Positions 25,000 through 34,504 of a stretch of DNA of 64,000 nucleotides are shown here, piece after piece. This DNA comes from Aminobacter aminovorans (GTDB lineage Bacteria; Pseudomonadota; Alphaproteobacteria; Rhizobiales; Rhizobiaceae). The stretch spans positions 1,048,501 to 1,112,500 of the forward strand of contig NZ_UFSM01000001.1 of NCBI RefSeq assembly GCF_900445235.1, in the 5' to 3' direction. Every line of letters starts with the position of its first letter. The first letter of the stretch is position 1. The position numbers and the translations under genes are program-made. The notes below the pieces were generated by a model, which saw only the letters and a program-made list of their open reading frames with translations, ran no database searches and was not told the DNA's origin.

Positions 25000-25238
25000 A
25001 TGTACAGCCGCCGTGTTTAACCAGGGATATGCCTGACTGAAATAGCAGCCATTGTTGCGCCTACGCCGGCATGAAAGCTTGAGCTAATGGTTGCAAGACC
25101 AAAAACCGACGACAGATAAGACCAAGGGGAACGTCGTTGGTGCAGGTTTCCGCCGCTTTGCGCGGTCTGCCAGAGCAGACTGAGCGCGAGCACTCAGGCG
25201 GAATGGGACAGTTTCGAGCTGGAATGGAGGAACCTTAC

Positions 25239-26258
25239 ATGGCACCGAACATCACCCGTCGCACGGCACTTCTCGGCTCTGCGGGAGCAATCCTGCTGGC
25301 GGGCATTGCCCGCTCATTCGCCGCCGAGCCGACCAAACTGAAGATCGCAATCATCATGGAAAGCCGTGTCGATGTCGGCTGGTGCAGCACGCTTCTCGAC
25401 TCGCTCAACAAGATCAAGGGCGAGATCGCACCGACAATCGACCTTTCCTGGGAGTACACCGACCCGCTCTGGAACGAGGACGCCGAGAATGCGATGCGCC
25501 TCTACGCCGAGAGCGGCGAATACGACATCATCTGGGGGCACGGCCGCTACTCCGACCAGATCAAGAAGCTGAACGCCGAATTCCCCGACATCATGTTTGT
25601 GGTGGCCGGCTCCGGCAACGTGCCGATCGGCGCCAACCAGTACTGGCTCTACAAGCGGCTGCACGAGCCGTCCTACCTGCTCGGCATGCTCGCCGGCAGG
25701 ACAACCAAGTCCGGCGTGATCGGATTGGTCGGCACGTTTGCGGCCGACGACGTCAACGATCAGATCAACGCCTATCTCGATGGTGCACGCTCGATCCGTC
25801 CAGACATTCAGCATCGTGTTTCGTTTATCGGCTCCTGGTCGGACAATGCGCTGGCCGCCGAGCATGCAAATGTCCAGATCGCTTCCGGCGCCGACGTCGT
25901 GTTCATGTTGACCGACAACTTCAAGCCTTGCGAGGAGCACAAGATAATGTGCTTCGCCAACATCAGCGATCAGAGCAAGAATGCGCCGTCAGCGCTTGCT
26001 TCCAGCGCGGTCATCAACTGGGAGCCTGATCTCAGGTGGCTGCTCGACGAATGGCAGAAGCACAAGGCCGGTGGCCAATTCAGCGGCAACGCGGAACCGA
26101 AATGGTTTTCGATGGCCGATGGCGGCACAGACATTGCGCCCTACCATGAGTTCGAAGCCAAGTTGCCCGATGCCGTGAAGCAGGAAATTGCCGCGACGCG
26201 GCAGAAGATCCTGTCGCGCGCGCTCGTCGTTGCGGTGAACACGGCGGAAGTGAAGTGA
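25239..26258 (+). CDS. BMP-family ABC transporter substrate-binding protein
   Basis: A 339-residue periplasmic binding protein of the Bmp/Med family, whose members bind nucleosides, purines or related compounds. The start is ATG 25239, eight bases after GGAGG. The N-terminus has a twin-arginine-like signal, RRTALLGSAGAILLAG. No lipobox cysteine is present, so it is soluble rather than a lipoprotein. Typical stretches include DIIWGHGRYSDQIKKL and SYLLGMLAGRTTKSGVIGLVG. It is the first gene of a four-gene importer with overlapping starts. Its ligand may be a methylated purine- or nucleoside-like molecule, inferred from the family and the demethylation genes upstream. Confidence 0.9.
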   Translation: MAPNITRRTALLGSAGAILLAGIARSFAAEPTKLKIAIIMESRVDVGWCSTLLDSLNKIKGEIAPTIDLSWEYTDPLWNEDAENAMRLYAESGEYDIIWGHGRYSDQIKKLNAEFPDIMFVVAGSGNVPIGANQYWLYKRLHEPSYLLGMLAGRTTKSGVIGLVGTFAADDVNDQINAYLDGARSIRPDIQHRVSFIGSWSDNALAAEHANVQIASGADVVFMLTDNFKPCEEHKIMCFANISDQSKNAPSALASSAVINWEPDLRWLLDEWQKHKAGGQFSGNAEPKWFSMADGGTDIAPYHEFEAKLPDAVKQEIAATRQKILSRALVVAVNTAEVK

Positions 26259-27814
26259 ACTGCGTGGCACAAATGGCGCAGCCTGTGGCTGTCGAAGAAC
26301 TGCTCAAGGTGCACAATCTTACCAAGCGCTTCGGCGCGGTCGCCGCCAATGACGGCGTTAGCCTCGACGTGCGTAAGGGCGAGATCCATTGCCTCTTCGG
26401 CGAGAATGGTGCCGGCAAATCGACCCTGTCTGCCTGCCTCTACGGCTACTACAGGGCCGACAGCGGCGAGATCGTGTTCAAGGGCAAGACCGCCGAGTTG
26501 AATTCGCCCGCCGACGCGCTCCGCCTCGGCATCGGCATGGTGCACCAGCATTTCGTCCTGGTCTCCAACTTCACCGTTCTCGAAAACATCATCGTCGGCA
26601 GCTCCGATGTCGGTGTCTTCCTCAACAAGTCGGAGGCGCGCCGCAAGGTGCTGGCGCTCTGTGCCGAGTGCGGCATCGACATCGATCTGGATCGCGAGAT
26701 CTGGCAGCTGTCGGTCGGCGAGCAGCAATGGGTGGAGATCCTCAAGGCGCTGTATTTCGGCGCCGAATTGCTGATCCTCGACGAACCGACCGCAGTGCTC
26801 ACCCCTCAGCAGTCGGATCAATTGTTCAGGATCATCTCGGGCATGCGTAGCCGCGGCCTGTCGATCATCCTGATCAGCCACAAGCTGCGCGAGGTGATGC
26901 AGTCCGACCGGGTCACTATCCTGCGCAAGGGCAAGGTCGTGGCAACCGTCGAAACCGCCGGCAGCACGGCGGAGGCAATCACCGCGCTGATGGTCGGACA
27001 CAGGGTGACCAAGCATGTCCGCGACCGGTCAGTTACGCCGGCCGGCGATTTCCTGTCCGTGCGCAATGTCTGCGCAAAGGGCGACTGGAGCGAGGACGTG
27101 CTGAAGGATGTCAGCTTCGACATCGCCAGGCATGAAGTCCTTGGCCTGGCCGGCGTCGCCGGCAACGGCCAGAAGGAGCTGTTCGAAGTTCTGATGGGCG
27201 TGCGTGCGGCGAGTTCGGGCGGGTTTTCGCTCGATGGCGAGGTGATCGTAGCGCCCACATCACGGGAAATGCTCGACCGCGGCGTCGGTTTCGTGCCCGA
27301 CGACCGCTTTCTCGAAGGGCTGATCCCGGAATTTGGCACGGCCGAGAACCTTGTGCTTGGCTGGCAGCGTGCGCCGGAGTATGGCCGTGGGCCGTTTCTC
27401 GACCGGCGCAAGCTCGGCCTGCTCGCCCGCAAGAAGATCGAGGAATTCAAGGTGGTGACGGCGTCGGCCGAGCTGCCGGTCGAGAGGCTGTCGGGTGGCA
27501 ATGCGCAACGCGTCATCCTGGCGCGCGAATTCCTGCATGCGCGCGGGCTTCTGCTCGCCAACCAGCCGACGCGCGGGCTCGACGTTGCGGCTTCCGAGTT
27601 CGTCTACGAAAAGATTCTGGAAAAGCGCGCAGCGGGTTTTGCCGTGCTCTTGGCCTCGGAGGAACTCGACGACCTGCTGCGCCTTTGCGACCGCATCGCA
27701 GTGATCTTCAAGGGCCGGATCATGGGCATCGTGCGCCCAGAGGAAACCTCGTTGCTCGACCTCGGAATGATGATGGCGGGAGACGCCAAAGAGCCTGAAC
27801 GGACAGTCCAATGA
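26255..27814 (+). CDS. BMP/nucleoside-type ABC transporter ATP-binding protein with two ABC domains
   Basis: A 519-residue double ATPase like those of ribose and nucleoside importers. Domain 1 has Walker A GENGAGKS, a signature-like LSVGEQQW and Walker B LILDEPTAVL. Domain 2 has the degenerate P-loop GVAGNGQKE, signature LSGGNAQR and ANQPTRGLD. The second P-loop and the asparagine in place of the Walker B aspartate-glutamate are normal for this family. The start is GTG 26255, overlapping the binding-protein stop (GTGA); ATG 26273 is a possible alternative. It overlaps the next gene by four bases. Confidence 0.92.
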   Translation: MNCVAQMAQPVAVEELLKVHNLTKRFGAVAANDGVSLDVRKGEIHCLFGENGAGKSTLSACLYGYYRADSGEIVFKGKTAELNSPADALRLGIGMVHQHFVLVSNFTVLENIIVGSSDVGVFLNKSEARRKVLALCAECGIDIDLDREIWQLSVGEQQWVEILKALYFGAELLILDEPTAVLTPQQSDQLFRIISGMRSRGLSIILISHKLREVMQSDRVTILRKGKVVATVETAGSTAEAITALMVGHRVTKHVRDRSVTPAGDFLSVRNVCAKGDWSEDVLKDVSFDIARHEVLGLAGVAGNGQKELFEVLMGVRAASSGGFSLDGEVIVAPTSREMLDRGVGFVPDDRFLEGLIPEFGTAENLVLGWQRAPEYGRGPFLDRRKLGLLARKKIEEFKVVTASAELPVERLSGGNAQRVILAREFLHARGLLLANQPTRGLDVAASEFVYEKILEKRAAGFAVLLASEELDDLLRLCDRIAVIFKGRIMGIVRPEETSLLDLGMMMAGDAKEPERTVQ

Positions 27815-28893
27815 TCTCAGTTCAACGACGCTCGGGCAGCAGCCTGGGCTGGAATGTCGCCTGCTACTCCACGGCGATGTTATGCGCCTTTCTGACGTCG
27901 GCCGCCTTGCTGGCCTTTTCGGGCGGCGACCCGGCGAAAGCGTTTTCTGCGCTGCTAACTGGTGCCTTCGGCAGCCAGAACGCGCTCTACGGCTCGTTGG
28001 CAAAAGCGACGCCGCTGTTGCTTGTCGGGCTCGGAACGGTCATCGCCTTCCGCGCCAAGATATGGAACATCGGCCAGGAGGGGCAGGTTTTCGCCGGTGC
28101 GATGGCGGCCTACTGGATGAGCCTTTGGGTGGCGCCGTTGCCCTATTGGCTGGCGTGGCTGCTGATTGCCATTGCCGGCCTTGTCGGTGGTGGCGTGCTC
28201 GGCCTGCTGGCCGGTTACCTCAAGGTCCGTTTCGGCACGAGCGAGGTCATCTCGACCGTGATGCTGAATTATATCGTCATCTACGTCCTCGCCTATCTTC
28301 TGGATGGTGGCCCGTGGATGGAGAGTGGCCTTACCGTTGCCTATCACCAGTCGTCGCCGGTCAATCCGCTGCTCGAATGGCCGATCCTGTTCGGCCAGGG
28401 CTCCGGCAAGATGCATATCGGCTTCATTCTGGCGCTCGCCGCCGCCGCTTTCTGTGCCGTGCTCCTGGAGCGCACGTCGCTCGGCTATGAGATCCGCGCC
28501 TTTGGCTCCAACCCGACCGCGCTACGCTTCCGCGGCACCGACATCCGGCGGCTTTTGTTGGTCGTGATGCTGTTGTCGGGTGCCCTTGCGGGACTGGCCG
28601 GGGCAGGCGAGTTGTTCGGCACCTCGCACCGGCTGCGCGCCGAAACCCTGCTTGGCATCGGCAGTTCCGGCATCGTCGTTGCCATGGTCGGTGGCCTTCG
28701 CCCGAGCGGCGTGATGCTGGCCGCCCTGTTCTTCGGTGCGCTGAAGAGCGGCGCCATCTACATGCGACTGAAAAGCGGAACGCCGGCCGGCCTGGTCTCG
28801 GCGATGGAAGGGCTGGTGCTGCTGTTCTTCCTCTGTGCCGCAGTCGCGACAAAACTTCAGTTGGTGCGCGTCGAGGAGAAGGTCCATGCTTGA
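27811..28893 (+). CDS. ABC transporter permease, BMP/nucleoside type (larger subunit)
   Basis: A 360-residue integral membrane protein of the BPD_transp_2 family. It overlaps the ATPase by ATGA at 27811. The IWNIGQEGQVFAGAM stretch and the LGYEIRAFGSNPTALRF coupling loop are family hallmarks, surrounded by about ten hydrophobic helices. It pairs with the shorter permease at 28886 to form the channel of the BMP-type importer. The stop overlaps the next start by eight bases. Confidence 0.93.
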   Translation: MISVQRRSGSSLGWNVACYSTAMLCAFLTSAALLAFSGGDPAKAFSALLTGAFGSQNALYGSLAKATPLLLVGLGTVIAFRAKIWNIGQEGQVFAGAMAAYWMSLWVAPLPYWLAWLLIAIAGLVGGGVLGLLAGYLKVRFGTSEVISTVMLNYIVIYVLAYLLDGGPWMESGLTVAYHQSSPVNPLLEWPILFGQGSGKMHIGFILALAAAAFCAVLLERTSLGYEIRAFGSNPTALRFRGTDIRRLLLVVMLLSGALAGLAGAGELFGTSHRLRAETLLGIGSSGIVVAMVGGLRPSGVMLAALFFGALKSGAIYMRLKSGTPAGLVSAMEGLVLLFFLCAAVATKLQLVRVEEKVHA

Positions 28894-29818
28894 GCTGCTG
28901 CAAGGTCCGCTGCTGATCAGCATCCTGGCCGGCATGGTGCGGATCGCCACGCCGCTTTTGTTCTCGGCCATGGGTGAACTGGTCACGCAGCGCGCCGGCA
29001 TCTGGAACATTTCGGTCGAGGGCACAATGCTGCTCGGCGCCGTGGTCGCCTATGTCGTCGCCTCGACCACCGGGTCGCCGTGGCTGGCGCTGCTTGCCGC
29101 CGTGCTTGCCTGTGCCCTTATCAGCCTGATCATGTCGTTCGTCACCATCGTCCTGAAGGCGGAACAGTTCGTCGCCGGCCTGGCGTTGAACCTCCTGGCT
29201 ACAGGGCTCACCCTGTTCTGGTTTCAGACCTATGTCATCGGCCGCGAGCCGCCGAAGTTCGCTGGCTTCGATCAGGTCGACATTCCTCTGCTATCGGATA
29301 TTCCGTTCCTCGGTCCGATCCTGTTCTCGCAGCGGCTGTTGACCTACGTCGCGTTTGTGCTGCCGGTCGCTGTATGGTTCTTCCTCTATCGTACCAAATT
29401 CGGCCTTGAGATCCGCTGCGTCGGCGAGAACCCCAAGGCGCTCGACGTCAAGGGCCTGAGCGTCGGTTGGCGCCAGTGCCTGGCGACCATGTTCGGCAGC
29501 CTGATGTCCGGCTTCGGCGGTGCCTTCCTGATGCTCGGCTATTCCGACCGCTTTGTGCCCGACCTTATCGCCGGCCGCGGCTGGTTGGTCGTCGTTGCCA
29601 TCATCGCGGGCAACTGGATGCCGTTCCGCGTGGTCGGCGCGATCTTTATCTTCGCATTGCTAGAAGCGATCGCGATCCATGCCCAGGTGGTCGGGGTGTC
29701 GATCCCGCACCATTTCTTCCTGATCCTGCCCTATGTCGCCTCGCTGGTCCTGCTCGCCGGCCTCAGGTCGCGCACCCATCAACCGGAAGCGCTTGGCGTG
29801 CCCTACAGCCGCGAGTGA
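28886..29818 (+). CDS. ABC transporter permease, BMP/nucleoside type (smaller subunit)
   Basis: A 310-residue integral membrane protein starting at ATG 28886 inside the end of the preceding permease gene, after GAGGAGAAGG. It has the parallel family motifs GIWNISVEGTMLLGAV near residue 40 and the coupling loop GLEIRCVGENPKALDVKG. Several glycine-rich hydrophobic helices follow. It is the last gene of the importer operon; the next gene is on the opposite strand. Confidence 0.93.
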   Translation: MLELLQGPLLISILAGMVRIATPLLFSAMGELVTQRAGIWNISVEGTMLLGAVVAYVVASTTGSPWLALLAAVLACALISLIMSFVTIVLKAEQFVAGLALNLLATGLTLFWFQTYVIGREPPKFAGFDQVDIPLLSDIPFLGPILFSQRLLTYVAFVLPVAVWFFLYRTKFGLEIRCVGENPKALDVKGLSVGWRQCLATMFGSLMSGFGGAFLMLGYSDRFVPDLIAGRGWLVVVAIIAGNWMPFRVVGAIFIFALLEAIAIHAQVVGVSIPHHFFLILPYVASLVLLAGLRSRTHQPEALGVPYSRE

Positions 29819-29945
29819 GCTGCTTATTGCCCAAGTCGGCGAGCCGGCAGCCGGGCCGCCTCGCAGTTCTCTTGGCATCCGCCAGGCCTTGCCACGGCGT
29901 CGTGATCCGCGTCCTGTCTTGACGCTCCACTCCCGCATTCTGTGG

Positions 29946-31001
29946 CTAGGAAAGTGCCCCGCAGGCCTCGCGTATGTGGTCGGCGCTTCGCATGATGTCG
30001 GCGATGGCCTCGGCATAGCCGAACGGCCTGGTGCCACGCATGATGTCGCAGGCTGTTCCTGATGCAATGCGTGCCTGAAAGGCCATCATCATCGACGTGT
30101 AGGCAGCGTATTCGGTCAGCGTGAGGTCGGGGTGGGCGGAAAGCCAGCTCTCGTCGTGGATTTCGAGCAGGCGGGCGGCATAAGGCTTCTCCCTCTCCTC
30201 TGACGGCTCCTCGTTCTCGATCGTCAGGTTGACGTCGGGATTGGCGGCAAGGACGATGGCTAGCACCGCGCGGAAGTCGATCACGCCCTGTCCGCAGGGC
30301 CGGAACTGCATCAGTGCGCCCCCCTCTGCCGGCACGACGGCAGCGTCCTTCAGATGGGTCTGGCGCACGTAGGGCGCGACGCGCCTGGCCGCCATCACCG
30401 GGTGCTCACATCGCTGCAGGCCATTGGAGGAATCATAGACGACGCCGAGCGCATCGGTGCCGAAGGTTTCGAGCAGTCGCAGGATCTCGAAGCTGGTGAT
30501 CTCCTCGTGGGTCTCGATGTTGATGTGAATGCCCAGGTCGAGCGCGATAGGGACGAGTTTGCCGAGGAACTTCTCGATGGCGACCATCTGGTCGTCCCAA
30601 CTCACGTCGGTGCGGAAGCGGTCAACCGACCATCGACGTGGATAGATACCTTTCGAACTGGCCGTGCCGACCCAGAGCTCCCTGCAGTCGATCTCGGCGC
30701 AGATCTCCATCATGCGGCGGAAACCGAGCAGGATGTCGCCATCGCCGATCTGCCGCAGTTCAGGCGTCTCGGGCGTGGCATAGGGATTGATCTTGCCGAG
30801 CCCGGTTTCAAGATACATGCCCAGCTCATCCGACCGCTGCCGGATCGCCCGGAGCTCGCCGCTGTCGAGCGACGGGCTCATCTCCAGCACCGTGCGGAAG
30901 AATGTTCCTTCCAGCCCCAGTTCGGCTGCATGCTCGATGCTGCCTATCGGTCCTCTCTTACGGGCTTCAGGAATCTTGCGGCCATCAATACCCAGGCGCA
31001 T
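29946..31001 (-). CDS. Sugar phosphate isomerase/epimerase-family TIM-barrel protein
   Basis: A 351-residue protein of the xylose-isomerase-like (AP endonuclease family 2) TIM barrel. The start is ATG 31001 and GAAAGGAGC-like bases precede it. Metal-binding acidic and histidine positions are seen in INIETHEEITSFE, VVYDSSNGLQ, VRQTHLKDAAVV and LTIENEE. These enzymes isomerise or epimerise sugars, inosose or hydroxypyruvate. It is the last gene of the leftward carbohydrate ABC transporter operon, 81 bases after the MalG-like permease. It therefore probably converts the imported sugar or polyol; the exact substrate is unknown. Confidence 0.85.
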   Translation of the reverse strand: MRLGIDGRKIPEARKRGPIGSIEHAAELGLEGTFFRTVLEMSPSLDSGELRAIRQRSDELGMYLETGLGKINPYATPETPELRQIGDGDILLGFRRMMEICAEIDCRELWVGTASSKGIYPRRWSVDRFRTDVSWDDQMVAIEKFLGKLVPIALDLGIHINIETHEEITSFEILRLLETFGTDALGVVYDSSNGLQRCEHPVMAARRVAPYVRQTHLKDAAVVPAEGGALMQFRPCGQGVIDFRAVLAIVLAANPDVNLTIENEEPSEEREKPYAARLLEIHDESWLSAHPDLTLTEYAAYTSMMMAFQARIASGTACDIMRGTRPFGYAEAIADIMRSADHIREACGALS

Positions 31002-31082
31002 GGAAAGCTCCTTTGGAATGCATTAATTGAAACGGAGGTTCCCCGGCCACCGGGCATGAGGCCGAGGTGAAGTTCCTGGGCC

Positions 31083-31985
31083 CTAGCGGATGCCTGAGGT
31101 CATGAGACCGCGCACATAGTGGCGCTGCAGGACGATGGCCATGACGATCAGCGGCACGGTCACGAAGGTCAGGCCGGCGAACAGGGGGCCGTCGAGCGAG
31201 TAATTCGGCGAGCCCTTGAGGCCGGCGAGCATGACCTGGACGATCTGCTTGTTGGGATCCTGCATGATCACCAGCGGCCACAGATAGGCATTCCACGACC
31301 AGATGAACTGGATCAGGACTAGTGTCGCCAGCGCAGGCTTCACATTGGGCATGGCGATGCGCCAGAAGATACGCCAGGTGCCGGCACCATCGACGCGGGC
31401 CGCGTCGTCGAGCTCGGTGGGGATCTGCATGAAGCTCTGCCGCATCAGGTAGATGCCGAACGGCTGGGCGGCAAAGGGCAGGAACAGTGCCGGATAGGTC
31501 GAGGTCAGGCCCATGGCCGAAACCACCTGATAGAGAGGAACCAGAATCACCTCCAGTGGGATGAAGGCGGTCAACAGCGTCAGGGCGAACAGCACTTCCC
31601 GCCCGGGAAAACGCAACCGGGCGAAAGCGTATCCGGCCAGGGTCGAGGTGATGACCACGAGGATCACCTGCCCGCCGCTCGCCAGGGCGGTGTTGAAGAG
31701 GTGGCGGCCGAAATTCATATCGGTGAAAAGCGCCGCGTAGTTCTCCAGCGTCGGCTCGGGCGGGAAGAAGCTCCAGAGCGACAGTGGATAGCGTGTGGCG
31801 ATCACTGAGGCGGTGGACTTGAACGATGTCAGAGCCGCCCAGACGACGGGAAAGGCAAACACGAAGGCGATGACCAGGAGACTGAGCGTACCGATCAGCT
31901 TGACCGGGTCGCGCGCGGTCGGTGTCGATGTGGCGGCTGCCGGAATTGCCGCCAGCTGGACCTCAGCGTTGACGTTTTCTGCCAT
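31083..31985 (-). CDS. Carbohydrate ABC transporter permease (MalG/UgpE-like)
   Basis: A 300-residue permease with six predicted helices. The start is ATG 31985 after AGGAGGCAGTG; the much longer frame to 32276 runs into the upstream permease gene and is spurious. The N-terminal 25 residues are cytoplasmic, and the EAA loop region is IPTELDDAARVDGAGTWRIF. The start overlaps the upstream permease stop by one base (TGATG). It forms a heterodimeric channel with the 31985-32893 product. Confidence 0.95.
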   Translation of the reverse strand: MAENVNAEVQLAAIPAAATSTPTARDPVKLIGTLSLLVIAFVFAFPVVWAALTSFKSTASVIATRYPLSLWSFFPPEPTLENYAALFTDMNFGRHLFNTALASGGQVILVVITSTLAGYAFARLRFPGREVLFALTLLTAFIPLEVILVPLYQVVSAMGLTSTYPALFLPFAAQPFGIYLMRQSFMQIPTELDDAARVDGAGTWRIFWRIAMPNVKPALATLVLIQFIWSWNAYLWPLVIMQDPNKQIVQVMLAGLKGSPNYSLDGPLFAGLTFVTVPLIVMAIVLQRHYVRGLMTSGIR

Positions 31986-32893
31986 CACTGCCTCCTGCCG
32001 TTCGGGTCGCGGATCATATAGGCTTGCAGAACCGTGATCCCGATGAGGACAATCATCATGAACATCACGCTGGCCGAGGCAGTGCCCGGCGACGAGAACT
32101 CGAACGCCTGCGCGTAGGAATAGAATGGAAGGTTGGTGGTCTGGCCGTTCGGTCCGCCCTGAGTCAGGAGGATGATGGGCGTAAACAGCCGTGCTGCTGC
32201 CACCGTAACCATGAAGATGGCCAGGATGATGCTGGGCCGAAGCAATGGCAGCGTAATGCGCCGGAAGATGCGCCACGAGCTGGCGCCGTCGAGCGCGGCG
32301 GCTTCCATCACCTGCGGCGAGATCGCCTGCAGACCACCGAGGAAGATCAGCATGGGCAGGCCGACATCCTTCCAGGCCGTCATCACGACGATGGAGACAA
32401 TGGCATAGGGACCGGAGGTCAAGAACGGTTGCTCAGGCAGGCCGACCGCCTTCAGGATCGCGTCGAAGAGGCCGGTGCCCGGCTCATAGAGCTGCCCCCA
32501 GATGAGCGCGGCCACGGCTTCGGACGAAGCCAGCGCGCCGAGAATGGCGGCGCGGGCCAGCATCGTGCCGCGCATGCGCTTGTCGAGGAGGATGGCAAGC
32601 CCTAACGCCATCGGGACGACCACCACTATCATCAGGACGATATAGACCAGCGTTATCAGCATGGCATTGACGAACACATGATCGGCGAAGATCTGGGTGA
32701 AATTGTCCCAGCCGGCCCAACCATTAGGACGCTTGGTGAAAGCGTTGAAGGTGCGGAAGCTGTTGAGCACCGCCGACACCAGCGGCCAGAACTGAAACAG
32801 CCCCAATCCCAGGAGCACCGGAAAAACCATCACCGGACCGGCGAATATTTCGCCCCGCCGGGTGGGGTCAGGGATCCACAATCCTTTGAACAT
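31985..32893 (-). CDS. Carbohydrate ABC transporter permease (MalF/UgpA-like)
   Basis: A 302-residue permease with six hydrophobic segments. The EAA-type coupling region is SPQVMEAAALDGASSWRIFRRITLP, in the usual position before the last helices. It lies 96 bases after the binding-protein gene on the same strand and overlaps the MalG-like gene by one base. It imports a mono- or oligosaccharide or glycerol-phosphate-type solute; specificity is not readable from the permease. Confidence 0.95.
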   Translation of the reverse strand: MFKGLWIPDPTRRGEIFAGPVMVFPVLLGLGLFQFWPLVSAVLNSFRTFNAFTKRPNGWAGWDNFTQIFADHVFVNAMLITLVYIVLMIVVVVPMALGLAILLDKRMRGTMLARAAILGALASSEAVAALIWGQLYEPGTGLFDAILKAVGLPEQPFLTSGPYAIVSIVVMTAWKDVGLPMLIFLGGLQAISPQVMEAAALDGASSWRIFRRITLPLLRPSIILAIFMVTVAAARLFTPIILLTQGGPNGQTTNLPFYSYAQAFEFSSPGTASASVMFMMIVLIGITVLQAYMIRDPNGRRQ

Positions 32894-32989
32894 TGGCCAG
32901 GCCTTTTCGGAATGAAGTTCATGCCCTCCCTCGCGACGTGACGTGGCGAGGGAGGTGAGCGGCTGTCCCGAGGGAGGTTGGGTGCCGCT

Positions 32990-34423
32990 CTAGCGGTACT
33001 TGGCGAGCAGGCGGTCGATCTGAGCCGCAGTGGTGTGGAGGCGCTCTTCCACGTCGACGCCGAGCGCGATGTCCTTGACCGCCGGATTGACGGCATTGAC
33101 GTAGTCCAGCCAGCCGACGGACTTGGGCGAGCCGTAAGCACGCTCGCCTACCTTGGCGCAGAGGATAGCCACCGGGTCGGTCTGGTAGGCCGGAGATTCA
33201 TCGGTCAGCGATTTGCGCGACGGCATCGAGCCGCGCACCTCGTAGAAGGCTCGGCGGTTGGTGTCGTTGAGCAGGAAGGCTAGCAATGCCGCGGCTTCCG
33301 GGACGTGCTCGCTGCCCGAATAGATGAAGGGGGCATCGGCGACGCTGGAGGCGAAGGGAATCTTGCCGCGGATCGGCGGGGAAACGCCCCAGTCGAAAGG
33401 TGCGCCGTTCTTGCGGAAGGTGTTGGCGAAAGCCATGGACGAGAAGTCGATGGCCGCAGCACCGCCCTTGTAGTGATCGGCCACGATGCCCTTGGGCGAA
33501 AGCCCTTCGGAGAACAGCGCCTGGTAGTTCTTCATGCCCTGGATGGCTTCGGGCGTATCGAGATAGCCCGACGCGGTCAGTCCGTCCTCGGAAATGCCAG
33601 CAAAGGTCTTGTAGAGCGTCGAATCCTTGGGTGCAGAGGGATCCCCCATCATGCGCACCCACATGCCTTCCATCTGCGAATAATTCGAGCCCGGCCCGCG
33701 ATTGCCGAAACGCGAGGACGCCATGCCGAAGGTCGCCTGGTCGCCGTCCTTACGCAGCTTCCCGGTGATGGCGCGCAAGGCGTCGAGCATCTGGTCAGCT
33801 GTCCAGCCGCCGTCCACGTCGGTAACCTCAGGTGGGGTGTTCACGCCGGCCCGCTTGAAGATGTCGCGGTTGAAATAGACGAAGCAGGAGTTCGATTCCC
33901 AGGCCAGGCACATGACCTTGCCGTCGATCGTGGCAGCCTCCCGCATGGCGGGATAGATATCCTGGATGAAGTCTTGCGAGAAATAGTCGTTGAGCGGCAC
34001 GGCGATCTCGCCGGCGGCATAGACCGGGGCCAGTTCGGTGCTGCCCATCATGATGTCGGGGGCAGAGCCCGAGGCGACATAGAGCTGGACCTTCTTGGCG
34101 AGGTCGCCATAGGGCACGCGCTCTTCTTCGATGGTGATGTTGGGATAGGCTTCGTTGAAGGCTTTGTAGGCGGCCGCGATCGGGGCATTGATCTCGGGCG
34201 AGAACTCCTGACGCATCACTTTGATGGTGATCGGGGCATCGGTAAGTTCGGGTCCGGTATAGCCGCCGAGGTCGAGCTTGTATTTGCCCGGATTGGTCCC
34301 AGGTCCGCTCGCGAAGGTCCGCGAGGGCAGGATGGCCGCAGCCGCCACAAGCGATGCGCCGCCCAAAAGCACCGAACGGCGCGACACGCCGAGGCCGGTG
34401 GTCATGCTCTTCCTATAGTCCAT
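32990..34423 (-). CDS. Carbohydrate ABC transporter substrate-binding protein, family 1
   Basis: A 477-residue periplasmic sugar-binding protein. ATG 34423 is chosen because TGGAGAACATC lies immediately upstream; in-frame starts at 34435 and 34453 are less well placed. The N-terminus has a twin-arginine-like signal SRRSVLLGGASLVAAAAIL, so export of a folded protein by Tat is possible. The mature part follows the SBP_bac_1 pattern: ITIKVMRQEFSPEINAPI, YVASGSAPDIMMGSTE and FVYFNRDIFKRAGVN. It is encoded between the ATPase and the permeases, consistent with one operon. Confidence 0.93.
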   Translation of the reverse strand: MDYRKSMTTGLGVSRRSVLLGGASLVAAAAILPSRTFASGPGTNPGKYKLDLGGYTGPELTDAPITIKVMRQEFSPEINAPIAAAYKAFNEAYPNITIEEERVPYGDLAKKVQLYVASGSAPDIMMGSTELAPVYAAGEIAVPLNDYFSQDFIQDIYPAMREAATIDGKVMCLAWESNSCFVYFNRDIFKRAGVNTPPEVTDVDGGWTADQMLDALRAITGKLRKDGDQATFGMASSRFGNRGPGSNYSQMEGMWVRMMGDPSAPKDSTLYKTFAGISEDGLTASGYLDTPEAIQGMKNYQALFSEGLSPKGIVADHYKGGAAAIDFSSMAFANTFRKNGAPFDWGVSPPIRGKIPFASSVADAPFIYSGSEHVPEAAALLAFLLNDTNRRAFYEVRGSMPSRKSLTDESPAYQTDPVAILCAKVGERAYGSPKSVGWLDYVNAVNPAVKDIALGVDVEERLHTTAAQIDRLLAKYR

Positions 34424-34504
34424 GATGTTCTCCATCCCTTTTTGGAACTTCACCTGACCGGCGGATCTCGTGTGTCCTCCACCCCGCCGACCCTTTCGAA
34501 AGGC

